From Volutella citrinella (Eukaryota; Ascomycota; Sordariomycetes; Hypocreales; Nectriaceae), in contig JAWZSP010000008.1 of the NCBI GenBank assembly GCA_034401135.1, forward strand, positions 1,178,001-1,242,000: a stretch of DNA of 64,000 nt, in the 5' to 3' direction. Below are positions 30,902 through 43,600 of the stretch, one piece after another. The notes below the pieces were generated by a model, which was given only the letters and a program-made list of their open reading frames with translations, was not told the origin of the DNA and did not search any database. The position numbers and the translations under genes are program-made. Position 1 is the stretch's first letter; each line of letters begins with the position of its first letter.

Positions 30902-33900
30902 GTTTGAGGATCAGGAACGTGTCGTCATGCGGTTCCTGTGGGGAGAAATTGTCGAGGAGGACGCGGTGGTGAAGAAGGAGAAGAGTTCGGCGGGAGGGCG
31001 CACGTGTCGACAGTTGATGACGGGGACGGCAGACGGCGAGGCGGAGAGACGCGGGGGGGGTTTTTCCAGGCGGGCCAGGCGGCGAGAGGAAAGGACTGTT
31101 TGGTCTGTACAAGAAAAAATAGTGCCCCAGAAGCCGGCGGGGGGGACTCCTGCTACCCGTTTAGTGAAGAGGGGCGGTGGTCTCGAAACGGCTGAGAAAA
31201 TTAAATAAGACCTGGGAGAGTTGCGGGTTCAACGCCGAGAGAGTCCGTCGGGGGAACGGTGCAGCGAGCGAGACGTTGAAGGAAAAAGGCAGAGAGGAGG
31301 ATGGTTAGAAAGGAAGAAAGTGTGTGTTGTTGTTGGTATTCCGTGTGGGCAGGAGCGTGGTGAAGGAGCTTCAGCTTCGTTCCCCTCCCGCAACTTCGCT
31401 ACGGCTTCTGTTTCTGGAAGATGATGGAAATACGCACTGTGTTGGCTTGCTGGGGGTGCTTGCTTCAGCCCTCCACGGTCCCCAGTGGTAATTTAGCACT
31501 TGGCTATTGGGGGTCGTCGCCTGCCCTTCTCGCGCACCCGTTTGGGACTAACAACTGCACGGAAAGGTGCTTGCTTGCACATGCTTGCAGTGCGGCTCGG
31601 TTTTTCTTGTTTCTCTTCTTTCAAAAGCTACATGCATCTATGGAGAGATCGGCAGCCTTCACGCATGGCGGCCGATGGCATGTGTGAGTGCGAGCGCACC
31701 GACACGTGTGAGGGACTGCCTGGACGTTACAATTTCGAGTTATACGCAGAAGTACTTGGGTTTCCAGGCTGCCTCTTGCTGCCTGCCTTTCCCCGCCAGG
31801 CCCCCCGCCCTGACCGGACCACCCCTCAGAACTGCAACCAGTGGAGGCCATGCGGCAAGCTACAGTATCTAGTAGCATTTTGCAGTTGGCCGCAGAAAGC
31901 AAGCGCCGCAGCACTTTGCTCCTTCCTTGGAATCACGGCAACAGAAGAGGGTAGGGAACGGCATCAGAGGTCGGAGAGGAAGAAGGGAGCAAGCAAGCAG
32001 GTGGCCTAACAAGCCTCGCCTCTCGCACTGTCCTGAACCCCCCAAGGTTCAGCGCGATACAATGGGGTTTTCCACCCCACCCGCCCGAGAGCTACCAAAT
32101 CACAGTAGATCTTGTACCCGGGCGAACTTCGCTTAACGCCCTACCGTCATCACAAAGTAACCTCCTAGTAGCTTGTGGCGGTCGAGTTTTCACACAGTGC
32201 AATCTGCCATGCTTGGATGGCTCAACTAGCGCCCGTTCGAGTGCACAGTGTGAGCCACGGCCGTATCCGTCCCTCCTTTTCCTCCGTCCCATTCCATTCC
32301 ATCCATTCCCGGCCGGTCAATAACAGGGTTTGCCCCTCCTGTTGTCTCGAAATTCTAGCACTGATGTCACTCGCATTGTTCCGAATAGCCTCCTTTTTCT
32401 TTATGGTTGTCCGTTTTCCTTTGCTCTCTACCTATTCTGGATTGCCTGCCTTGGTTCACATCACACTGCCTAGTGGAAAAATCCCCCCCGCTTGCTCAGT
32501 GTTTGTATTGACTCCTCCAAAGTAAACAGCAATTATCCCGCGACCCCACCCTTCCACAGCAACCGAAGCCTCCACAAGGCATGGCCCTCAGACCTTTCCA
32601 TGCCTGGCGTTTCCAGCAGGTAGCTCATTAGAGTGGCCAAGAGTCATCTCTTGAAAGAGGATACTGTGGCTTGGACTCGAACACCTCGCCGGGCCGATGC
32701 GAGCAAATTGCTTTTTATTCACGTCATTCGTGATTCTGGTTCTTCAAAGGCCGGGCCGCAGACTACGTCCATGATACGCCCCAGTCTCAAGCCAGAATTG
32801 CCAGACCGCCTCATTGCCTTACATTTACCAATCCATTTTGGTCTTCTAAACAACAACACCCCACTATGCGACAACTAACCCGCATCGTAGCTCGCTCATA
32901 GGCGAATGGTTGCTGCATGCAAATTTCATTGGAGCATGTTCATAGACACACCCAGCACAACAACAAGTATGGTAGGAATTAGTAGAAGGAGGATCCAATA
33001 AGTGCCCAGGTTTCAATAGTCCATAATTCCTTTCCGTCCCTAGCCCAGGAGCCTGTCCACCTAGCGCAGCCTCCACCTTCAAGGAGAACACTGCGTTTGA
33101 ACTTGGTGGCCATGTCAACACTCATCGCTGGTCAGCCTCGCCTGCACCCAGGATGGGAAGAAGCGGCTGCACGGCCCAACTTGTCATTTTTACTGTCATC
33201 AATGCGATTGAGCTTCTTTTCCCGGGAAATGGCACACCGTTCTCTTGAGGCTGGCCAACTCTTTCGATACCACTGTTTGTGTTGTCTTACACCAAAGCGC
33301 ATGTAGCCATGGGCAGTGATTGTCAACTGGGGGAAACAAGGCAAGGCTAACTGAGCAAGAGCCGTCCAAGCGCAACCATGAAGAATTGGACAGTGGATGC
33401 CGGTTGTTGGTTTTGATCACCGACAGAAAACTGCGCCGTCTGTGAGGCAGCTGTAAACATCAATTAATTCAGGGCCAGTAGGTTCGAGTCAAAGGCAAAG
33501 GTCTTTAAGACATTTCCTTCCCCCAGTTCTTGAACACCAACGATCTTCTTCATTCACGGGAGCAGATATTGACTCGATTTATCGATCAAGACCAGGGTTA
33601 TACATAAGCTAATATATTGAAATCGTTTCTAGTCATTATTCGTGAGTGCCCAATCCCACCATTCCCAACCATCTCCAGCATCTAGCACCAGTCCAAGCCA
33701 TGCAGAGTGCTTCATCCCATGATTCATACATCCCAAGGGTCGAACCGATATTAACTTGTCTGTCTGGATACCCATTTCTCGTCGCCAATCCATCGCCCCT
33801 GGTCCAAATCTCGCCTGATAATGTCATTGTCCAGAAACCCAGTGTGCTGTACAGAGCAGGCCTGGTCATCGAGTGGCATGTTCTGCAATCCAAGAATCCC

Positions 33901-34024
33901 ACAACAGTCGTCCGCCGCCGCCCATAAGACGTCGACATTCTCTCCCAAAACGGTGCGCCTGCTGCTTATCGGCAATGACTCAAAATCAATGGATCAAACA
34001 TGCCTTGTCTGGTTACGCCACCCT
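30902..34024. other. Intergenic, 3.1 kb, KAP95 promoter and flank of the RS-rich gene
   Basis: Immediately upstream of KAP95 is a purine-rich (GGGA/GAGG) stretch on the + strand, equal to a pyrimidine-rich leader for the - strand gene. The remainder is low-information DNA with scattered frames below 170 codons and no motifs. The segment next to 34025 is the 3' flank of the RS-rich gene. Confidence 0.5.
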
Positions 34025-35666
34025 CTATCGAAGGTATCCGCGGGGCCGGCTGTCGTAAGCAAAGTCTCGGTCTCGCCCTCGCTCAACAAACTCATCCCAC
34101 CTGGCGCCGGGGTGGACATGTCGATGGCGTTCCCACTCTTCCTGGTACTCGCGCTCGCGCTCATACTCTAGCTCTCGAGCACGATGACGGCGCTCTCGAC
34201 GAATGTCATCTGATATGTCGACAAGGTGGAGAACATCGTCCTAATCATTTGTTAGCAGCTGTGGTCAACAGGAAGGTGTAACGTTTTGCCATACATATTT
34301 CAGGTAGTCCATCACGTAGAAGAAGTCCCTAGTCTCCTCATACTCGTAGTCCAGCTCTTCGATGGCCTCACGAACCACCAGGTCCTTGGTGATCTCTGTC
34401 CACATGTTGTCTTGGCGGCCAGAAGATCGAGCAGGTCGCCGATCCGTAACTCGTTCAATGTCAACCTCTCGTTCGCGATCGTACACCGTCACAGAGGTCC
34501 GGTCGCGAGCAGCTGGGGGCGAGGGGTCCCGGGGAACGGGCGCCGGGTCTCCATCTCTCTCTGGGATAAACTTGGTCCTCCGGACGCCACTGTACCTCGT
34601 CCAGGAGGTGTCTGTGCTACCTCCCCCAACGCCGTCCATGCGGACGCGCTCCGTTCCGGGGGGCACGTCAATAATGGCCCAATCCTTTGTAGCACCTCCC
34701 CAAGCCTCGCCCATCTTTCCGCGAGAGTCAAGCTTTGACGTGAGATAATCCCCCTCCTCGTCGACAGCAGACGGTGTAGGGGCTGCGGAGTGGGCGCGGC
34801 GCCTTGTACGAGGCTCTTCGAATCGAACACGCTCGGCATCCCGTCGGAGGACCAGCTCATCGTCATGGAAGCCGGATCGCCTCTCGTGGCTTTTCGATCG
34901 CGTCGTCGTCCGTGAAATATCCACCTCCGTCTTATTCTTCGAAAGTGAGATGTCAATGTCAGTCTCCCGCTCTCGGACCCGAGAAACCGAGCGAGGGCGG
35001 GGAGGAGGGGTAGGCGGCCTAGCCCTCACAACGCCTGTTTCATGAAATGTCAGCATGCGCAGAGGCGAACGTGGAGTGAGTCTTACCATGATCAACATCC
35101 CTCCAATGGGTAATGACCTCTCGCTCAATAATAGGCCCTTTGATGATCTGGGGAGGAGGGCTCGGTTTGGGAGCTGGCGGGGGGCTCACTTCCTTCTCGC
35201 GCTCGATAATACGGGTGCGGATGCGCTCCCGTTCCAGGTCGACCGGAGAGGGTGAGCGCCTGGGTCGCTCCACATATCTCACAACCCGGGGTGAAGGAGA
35301 TCGTCTGCGGGAGGGCTCCCTCACCCGCGAACGCTCACGCTCGACAACCCTTGAGCGAGATCGCTCGTGCTCATGAACGCTGGGTGAGATGCTCCTGGCT
35401 CGCCGAACCAGCCTCTCCTCTCGGAAGCGGACAGGGCTGGGGCTTCTCGGCCTATGACGATCTACTGTCTCTACCTCTCTGGTACGGAGTACCATGGGAC
35501 CAGCTTCGCTGCGACGGTCATCGCGCAAAATCGAGGTCAAGCGTTCCTCTCGAGGTGTTGCAATTGTGACAGTTCGGCGACGGTCATCCAGATCAGGCGC
35601 CGAGCGACGAGGAGCCGGGTAGTAATCCCGTTCCTCAAATTCGGTGGTCCTGACACCACGGGACAT
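34025..35666 (-). CDS. Arginine/serine-rich protein with DUF8035-like C-terminal domain
   Basis: Three exons on the - strand: 35666-35087, 35034-34295 and 34240-34025, 511 aa. Both introns (35086-35035, GTAAGA...CAG; 34294-34241, GTATGG...TAG) are short. The first 300 residues are low-complexity and highly charged, with many RSPSP, RERSR and RRRSPSPR units like RS domains, interrupted by PPPAPKPSPPP. A folded conserved block lies at about residues 400-475: MWTEITKDLVVREAIEELDY, EETRDFFYVMDYLKYDDVLH and LVDISDDIRRERRHRAREL, ending in an R/E-rich helix. I recognise this as the block of a widespread uncharacterised fungal family (DUF8035, from memory). RS-rich proteins often bind RNA or splicing factors, but no RRM is present, so its function is unknown. 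Confidence 0.82.
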
Positions 35667-38171
35667 GATGGACGGTTGGATTAGATCCTGGGTCTTGCCT
35701 GTATTGTGTTTGGTGGTCGATTTTCCTGCGCAAGCAGCACGTCGCGACGTTTGGCGCTCTAGGTGAGGGGTGTAAGAGCCGCGATGAGTCGTGGGCCAGT
35801 GGGTATTGCCTAGCCTCACCTCAGATGGGACGGGCGTGAGCTACAGTGAAAAGCGGAAACAAAGAATGCTTTGGCAATGTAGGAAGGGGAAAGAGGTGTG
35901 AGGGTCGATCGTGTTCCAAGAAAAAAGGATGTTTTCAGTGTCAGGTGGGTTGGACCGCGCAGTGCGCCGCCAGAATCAGGATGGGCAAGGAGCCAGCAAC
36001 GTCGTCATCCGACAGGTATGATGAAAGGGCACCCCGGCCAGCAATGGGTGTCAGCCGCGACTCTGATGGAGGGGCTGAACCGGGTGGTGGGCTAAGCTTG
36101 CTAAGCTAGCCACTGCGTGTAGAGCGGGGATGTGCCGATGATGGATGATGGTGGCTTCGATAATAGTGTGGGTGGCAGCGGACCGGGCGGGACGGCGAGG
36201 GAAGAACGGCCTTGACCGCAGGTTTGTGGGCGGCTAGCCAGCGTCTTAAGCTGAAGCACGAGTCCGCAAGGCTCTCTCCGTGAGCCGCATAACACCATAA
36301 ACCGAGCAACAGAGCAGGGCCATCGACCAACAAAGAACAATGACAGGCTGAGGGGCAGAGTGCCAGGGCCTGCAGATTCACACAAACTAGACGCCTGTCA
36401 TGCCGCCTGCTTGCTTGCCTCAGGTCAGGGCTGCCCATCACCAACCAGCAAGTGTGTCGCAGACATGGCTGCCCAATGGGCCGGCGCCTAGGCCCCTGCA
36501 CGACGCCTTGTGGAGGTCAGTTGCATCCTGCCCAGCAATCAGCACATGATGCCAGCCGGCCAGTGTTGGGTAATGCGGCTGTACGCGACGCTCCGACTTG
36601 GCTTTGGTCCCCTTCCTCAGCATCCAGGGTCCTCTGCATGCGTGGGAAAAGGGCGTAGCAAACATGGACGCAGAGCATTTTGCTGCAGCTCTTCGGCCGT
36701 TCCTTGGTCGCCGGACGCAGTATCTCGAGGGTTCCACCGTCGGGGCGTTCCGTTCACAAAACTTGGCCTTGCGTTTCGTTGACGCAATGATGCAGCTTCC
36801 CACACAGCCCCGCCTGCTCCCAACCATGGACCGACCGTGGTAGCCGATGGACGATGGGGCGGGCAAGCGAGAGGACCCCTGCAATGGGTGCAATGCCCAT
36901 TCTGGACACCGCCACAGAGAGCAGAGCCGTGACTGCTTTGTGGTCAGGAGTGAGACAGCATTGTGCACTGTAGCATCGACAGCCCAGACAGATGCCTTGT
37001 GTGCGGGACTGTAGAGCAAGGTAGGCACCAGCCCGCCGACCTCGAGCTGCCGGTCATCGCCGACTGTACTATTGGGCAGGAAGATTGGGTTTTGATTGCC
37101 TGGCTCCTCGTCATCGGCTGGGCACTCGCGCGAAAGCTTGGATCATTTGGGTTGTAAAACCAATCCCGCCTATCCCGCCTCTTGACGGGGATCTTGCCTG
37201 CACCATACCAGCCCGATTCTCAGGGACACTGCCCAAGCTGGCCCGTAGCGGCTTCGGAAGTGCAAGGCAAAGGCTGCTGCTCAAACAACGTCTAGAGTAC
37301 CTATTGTTCCATGTTGTCGATACCCCAGTCATGGAGGCGGGGTCGGTCGATGCGATCATCTTGTTCTCTCTTTGGCCGTTGACTTCTTCGCTGGGCACGT
37401 CGCTCCATCGCCGCCCAACACTAGTCAGCTTCTGTCATTCGAAGAGAACCGCTGAGTTTGAGTAACAGGATGAACTGCCATTGAAGACGAGGAGCTGGCA
37501 AGGCTGGACACCGTCGAGATGGCCCAGTTCTGGAAATACCCTAAACAACAGCTGGGGCGGCGCCTGCCGAGTTTGTTGAACAGCAAGTGGAGCTACCGCA
37601 TGTCAGGACCACTACGCTGTATAAGGTTTTTTACCTTAAAAAAGGAAAAAGGTTCACCAAAGCGGCTTTCTCGGAATATAGTTGGTTGTATTATCCGAGA
37701 TGTTGAATTGCGCTCCTTCGTAGGGTAGGTGTTGGAATCCTTTGCGCCGAGTTACGTAGAGACTACAGAAACCTGCTAATATAATAGTAGAAAATATCCT
37801 GCGGATGAAGACTTGACCTTTTCACTCATTCTTCCAGAGGAATCAATTCAGGGTTGACGATTAAAACCTATGGTTACGGAAGAAAAGCTCATCCTTTCTG
37901 GCGCCAGGGTGTCAACAAACTGCCCACATAGCGCAACCAGCTACCAACACCATTCTCACCGACCGTCATATCCGGGCTTTCTCGCCCGATGATGAGTCTG
38001 TTGTTTGAGTACGAGGGCGATATCACAATGTGGGCATGCATGTATTGTGTCATTGTGTGGCAGCGACAGCTTCGTACACGAGATACTACCTGATAGTGCT
38101 TTCAACGGTCTTAGCCCTAGGAAGCGATTAAAGGCAAATGAAAGGGGAATCCTGCTATCTAATCATTCTCA
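35667..38171. other. Intergenic, 2.5 kb, between the RS-rich gene and PFK
   Basis: It begins as the promoter of the RS-rich gene and ends as the 3' flank of PFK, AT-richer from about 37600 on. The longest frame (36438-37028, - strand) lacks family features and overlaps others. Nothing else is recognised. Confidence 0.5.
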
Positions 38172-40646
38172 TCACAGACCACGCTTGGTGTCCTTCGCAA
38201 TCAAACCCGCCAGATTTTGTTGGGGCCGAGGGTAGTCTGGACGACCACCCAGCACATTCACAATCTCTGACAAGCCTATCCAGTGAGCCGCCTTGGGTCG
38301 TCTGTTGGGCCAATCTGTGGCGTTCTCCTCGAGGTCCTTCATTGGTGTGAAAACAACCTCGGAGCCCTGAATACCAATGACAGAAGTGCTGCTGGGCTCC
38401 TTCTTAACGTGATTATGAGCATTGAGCCCAAAGCCCTCGAGATGCTGTATGCACTTGATAGCCAGACGCACGGCTCGGCATCGGTCCATGGCAGATGGAA
38501 CACCACCCTGTTGGACGTGTCCAGGAATACTCTCTCGGCTCTCAAATCGCTCGTGTGCTTCCTCGCGAATGATGTCTGCAATGAGCTTTGCGTCGTAAAC
38601 CTTGCTGGCCTTTTCGTTGACAAGAATCAGGCGACCAGCGCGGGACTGCCCCTTGTCCTTCTGGAAGACTTCCTTGAGATGGTTGACATCAGAGTTGAGC
38701 ATCTCCAGGCTGATGCCTTCCTCGGGAATATAGACAGCCGAGGCACCCACGTTCAGACCACTCAGGGTAGCGATATAGCCGGACCGGCCACCTTGTGTTT
38801 CAATGACGAACACACGACGCCTCGTGGCAGAGGCGGACTGCTTAATCTTGTCACAGTAAGCGACAAGCTCATTCAGGCAGGTATCGGAACCCAAGGAGTA
38901 CTCGGTTCCCGGGACGTTATTTGAGATAGTGGCGGGAAGTAAGGTCATGGGAATGCAGAGCGATGGGTACTGGTCCCTGGCCTTACGCATTTGCGAAATG
39001 GAGTGGAAAGCCTCGAAACCGCCGACAAGGAACAGCGCATCGAAACGGTACTCCTCGATCAGATTCGCAATCAGCTCCATTCCGGATTCCGAAGGGAGCT
39101 CTCGGTTTGTACCAATCTCGGAACCACCCTTGCTGGCCCAGCCGTCGACCTCAAGCCAGTCAAATGGTCGAACGGCGCCCACGGGCGTATCGCCATGGTG
39201 CCTGGCAAAGCCGGCGAATCCATTGTAAATGGCCATGGGCTGATGGCCACGAGACAAACAGTAAGCGACAGCAGCACGGACGGCCGCATTCATACCGCCA
39301 GCAGGTGCACCGACGTTGATGAACCCGATTCTCATTCGCTGCATTCTTGTTAGCGCCTAGAACTGTAGACAAAAAGGCGGAACTCTGGCTAGTAATGCAT
39401 ACCTGGTCTGCAGGGAGCTTTTGGTCATCAACTCCGACGTTGGTTGTCAACATGTACGACTGCCACTGGTCGGAGAACTCAGCATCTCGAAGAGACATGG
39501 CCTTCTCAAAGTCCTTGGCATCCACAGCAGTCGCCACCTCTTTCGTTTCAGCAACAGCCTTCATCAAGGGCTTGCGAACAATCTTGTTTTCGTTGATAGC
39601 GATGAATGGGGTCTCGGTTTCCGGCGTGGCGTCAAGTACAGCCTTGACAGCCTCGACACCCTGAAGCGTAGCCAGCATTCGGTCGTACGCAACGGCGGTG
39701 CCTCCTCGCTGGACGTGGCCCAGGGTGGTGATTCGGGTGTCAAGAGCAAGACCACCCTCGCTCTTGTCGGCCAACAAATCCTTGATCTCTTCCGCTGTTA
39801 TCTTGTCGCCGTTCTTGTCACGCGCGCCCTCGGCAACGATCACAATCGTCTTGCGCTTGCCAAGTTTACGATGCTGCCTTCATGTTAGTATTGTTGATAC
39901 TATAAGTCGGGAACATAAAAAAATGGACCAACCCTGTGCACAACGCAGGACATATCCTGCTTCCAGTCGTGTTCTCGTGGTCGCTCGGGGACGAAGACGA
40001 AATCAGCACCGGTTGCGACACCAGCCATCAAGGCCAGCCAGCCGCAGTGTCTGCCCATGACTTCAATGACGAAAGCGCGAGAATGTGAGGAGGCGGTGGC
40101 CTCGATGTAGTCGACCATCTCGCAGATGCGAGCAAGGGCTGAATAGCAGCCGATGGTGGCGTCCGTACCAGACAAATCATTGTCGATGGACCCTACCAGA
40201 CCGACGATGTTGAGGTGCTGGTAAGGTAGAATCTGATTATCAGTGAGCTCGCCGTTCGCGACAAGCTCGTCGAGCAGCGAGGGCCACTCGGCGCGGAACT
40301 TGTCAGCACCAGTGAGGGATCCATCACCGCCGCAGATGATGAGGGCGTCAATGCCAGATAGGACCAAGTTCTTGGCGGCGGTCAGACGGCCAGGACGTTC
40401 GTAGAAGGCCATGCAGCGGGCTGTACCGATGAGGGTACCACCCTCGGAGAGCCAGCCTCGCACATCATTCCAGGCCATCTGGCGGATGAAGTCACCACCT
40501 TGTACCAGGCCTTCGTATCCTTCATAGACACAGTAGGCGTCGCAGCCCATGTGGATGGCCGTGCGGACGACGGCGCGGACGGCAGCGTTCATGCCCGGGG
40601 AGTCACCCCCGGAAGTCATGACGGCGATCTTCTTCTTTGGAGCCAT
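38172..40646 (-). CDS. pfkA: ATP-dependent 6-phosphofructokinase (eukaryotic two-half type)
   Basis: Three exons on the - strand: 40646-39933, 39873-39403 and 39338-38172, 783 aa. Introns are 39932-39874 (GTTGGT...CAG, CTAAC branch site) and 39402-39339 (GTATGC...CAG). The start at 40646 has a strong context (CACCATGG) and gives [20 protein letters not shown]. The frame stays open upstream to an ATG at 40865, which would add 73 residues. The N-terminal half has the ATP-binding [14 protein letters not shown], catalytic GSIDND (D155) and MGRHCGW. The C-terminal half begins [20 protein letters not shown] and repeats the fold ([22 protein letters not shown]), as in eukaryotic enzymes where it has become the allosteric half. 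It phosphorylates fructose 6-phosphate, the committed step of glycolysis, in the cytosol. Allosteric control by ATP, AMP and fructose 2,6-bisphosphate is expected from the family. Confidence 0.96.
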
Positions 40647-43600
40647 GGTGTCGACCGTGGCGAGAGGACAAAGGGTCGAGGAGGAGTCGAGCGCTGTCGG
40701 TCGATCGGGAAGCAGGAGCTGGAGCTGGCGGATGATGCGGAAGGGAACTTGGCGTAGGTGGAACGCTTCCCAAAGCTTGTTGAGGATATTGCGCAGCGGG
40801 CCGCCGAGAGTTTGGAGGGGCCGACGTAGGAGCTGCAGGGAGGGCTGGAGGGGCTGTTGAGACATTCAGCAAGAGGCCATGATGGGGAAGAGTAGCTCGG
40901 GGTGAGGCGTGCGGAGGTCGGATGCAGATAAAGACAACTCCAATCAAAACAATAAAGGAGAGTCCTCAGCGCAAGGCTCAGGGAGGGTGCAATGCTATGT
41001 TGGATGATGTCGTCTCACCAGATATGTCGCCGGGGTGGAAATTATTATGGCGCCAGCTTTCACAAGCCAGAGCGAACCTTGTCCACTCGGTGAGGCAGCT
41101 GCTCGGCGGACGGGTTGGGATGGCACAGGGCAGGCACAGGAGCAGACCACCACGGTCAGGAGGGATTGGCAGGTGAGTGAGGTCAGGTCAGCCCGTGGAG
41201 AGGAGAGGAAAAAAGGAGATGATAAGGAGTAAGCGCAGCACTACAGGCGCGGTGTTTTGGAAATAGGTGTTGGTGAAAATGCTATCGAATTTTCTGGGGC
41301 GCCTCATCGAGGAAGCTCCCGTCATTGCCTCATGCAGAGGGGCTGCACCACACCGCAGCGGACCGCACCACTCCTCCGCACGACCGGTGCAACCTTCCAA
41401 GGCAAAGTGCTCCAAACGCACCGGGACCGAGGTGGATGACGCAAAGCTCCGTGTTCCTCACATCCCATTACTTCAGTCGTCAATAATGTGCTCAGCCAAG
41501 CGAGTACCAAGGGTTTTTTCGAGGGCAGGGCTGGAGCTGAGCCCACGCTCCTATTCGCAACTGACCGAGCGTCGCCGAAGGGCAAAGGAGGGGAAGCGAA
41601 CCTTGGCGAGCCTGTGGTAGCTCTTATCGCTTATCGCAGGCGCGGGGGGGATCTTAGCTCCATGTCTCTACAAAGAGTTGGCTCCATCATGTACGTAAAT
41701 GGCGGATAGATAGAGAGACCAGCACGACGAGCTTCGCCCAAACAGAACATTCCGGATTGCGCTACGTATTACCAAAGCCCTTGCACCAAGAGGAGCAGCG
41801 ACTCCAGTTGGTCCAGTAGGACCGGACTACTCACTATCTTTAGCCTACCCGCCTCACGCGCACATCACCAACGCCGCGCAAAAGCGTTTCCTTTGGCAAT
41901 AGAAACCACACCGAGAAATAAGAAAATGCCGCCTTTGTCATTAATGGCTCAACCACAGGGCTCAACAAACCGGACCTACGAATGCACTGCATCCGGCCTC
42001 GGAGTCAGACAGCAGAAATCACGGACAGGGCTCTCCCGCGACCGCCGCCAGACCCGTCGAGGACGCACTTCCCAACGAACCAATGCGAGTTCGCCAAACG
42101 TCAACGCGGTCCATGGCTTCGATGGCCTGCCGAGACATCGCAAACGCCCTCGCTCACCAGACCACAGCCCCCATGCATTTTGCATCTTGGCCCTGTTGTC
42201 TCTCCCCAGTTCCCTCCATTGACCAGGCGCCAGGCCGCCTAGATTGACCCGCATCGATTTGAAGGACGGGAACATCTCCCTGTGGCCCCGACCCTGTCAA
42301 CATGGCATAACGCGCATAACCTGTAGACCACCCCAGAGCCTGGGACAACAGCCCTCTGGCAAGCAACCATGTCGTGCGCTGTACAAATTGCAATTTGCCA
42401 TAGCAGACAACTCACCGTACCACGAGACGAGTCAATCATCGGGGCGGCTGCTGGCGAGGCACGCTACCCGCTGACTGGAGCAAGCTGTAGGGGACATGTT
42501 GGAACTTCGCAGTGCGCCCTCCATGCTTGGGGGGCAGGCTGGAACGAAACATGCGCTGTAGACCGTATGCTTTGTCTTCGTAGGGCCATACAACTGAGGT
42601 GGTCACTAAAAACCCGACAGACGGGACCTCCGTCGGACACTGCTGATGCAGTAATCCCAAAGACTTTTGCGCTGACCACGTCATTGAAGTTGAATTTCCA
42701 TGAGTGTCGATGGTGGTGTTGTGGGGTATTTTGGAATGCTGACGACAGCTCTAGGTAAGCAATGAACCAAATAAGGCCCTTGCTGCGAGACGTATTCGGG
42801 GCTCTGTAGTCCATACCCCGAGGACCAAAACCGCCATGTCCGTCAGATCACAGATGGCCCAGCCGTTGGCGCTGCGACAGAGGCGATCTGACCAGTCATT
42901 GGGGAAACTACAGATGTTGAGTGACGGGGCGGTGGCCGAGACAGGTCTGACGCCCTGCGACAACTACGATGCGCCTGCCTCAGGCTGGTAGAGAAAAGAA
43001 ACACCCATTCGATTGGGCTGGCGTCATGCGGGGGGAGAGACAGGCTGTTTTATGCGTTGTCCCAGTCGTGATCTAAGAGGCTGGTCGCACATGGAATGGA
43101 AATGTCGGATGACCAGCACCCCCAAGCGCCGATGGGGATCATCAAGCCGGGCCCTAAGGCCAGGGACGACGACGAGCTGAAGCCCAAAAGCACCTCTCCA
43201 GGGGCCAGCGCTCCAGTGACTGAAGTCGTCGACGCGCCGTAAAGGGCTCTTCAACGCCAGCTGACCAGCTGATGGCGCCAGGCACCGATTCCCTGGCCGG
43301 TCGCGTGGGATGGTGCTTTCTTATTTTTTGTGAGGAGGGGATGAGTTGTCGGCCACAGTCCGCCCTGTTTGGATGGCATTGCCTGCTGAACTATAGGGAC
43401 CATGACGATAGGTAATGACGGGCTGACTGCTGCTACGTAGCATCCCTCGTGTCAGCGGCCAGGAGGGCGTTGAGCTGGCCGTCGTGGGCTCACCTGGGCA
43501 TCTACCGGCCTGACAGATACCCTCAAACCCAATGGCATCAGCAATGAGGGACGAGGGACCACAGCTTCGCCTTGGCCTGTCCACCCCTCGTCCGATCTGC

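Noticed and set aside
32620..32700. tRNA-like stretch with TAGCTCA and GACTCGAAC
   Set aside because: The candidate D stem and acceptor stem do not pair; only a small CTCTTGAAAGAG hairpin is real.
33478..33495. Pol III B-box-like GGTTCGAGTC
   Set aside because: No A box, acceptor stem or anticodon arm at the right distance.
36438..37028. 196-codon - strand frame between the RS-rich gene and PFK
   Set aside because: No conserved motif, many Cys/Arg/Ser without pattern, and overlapped by + strand frames.
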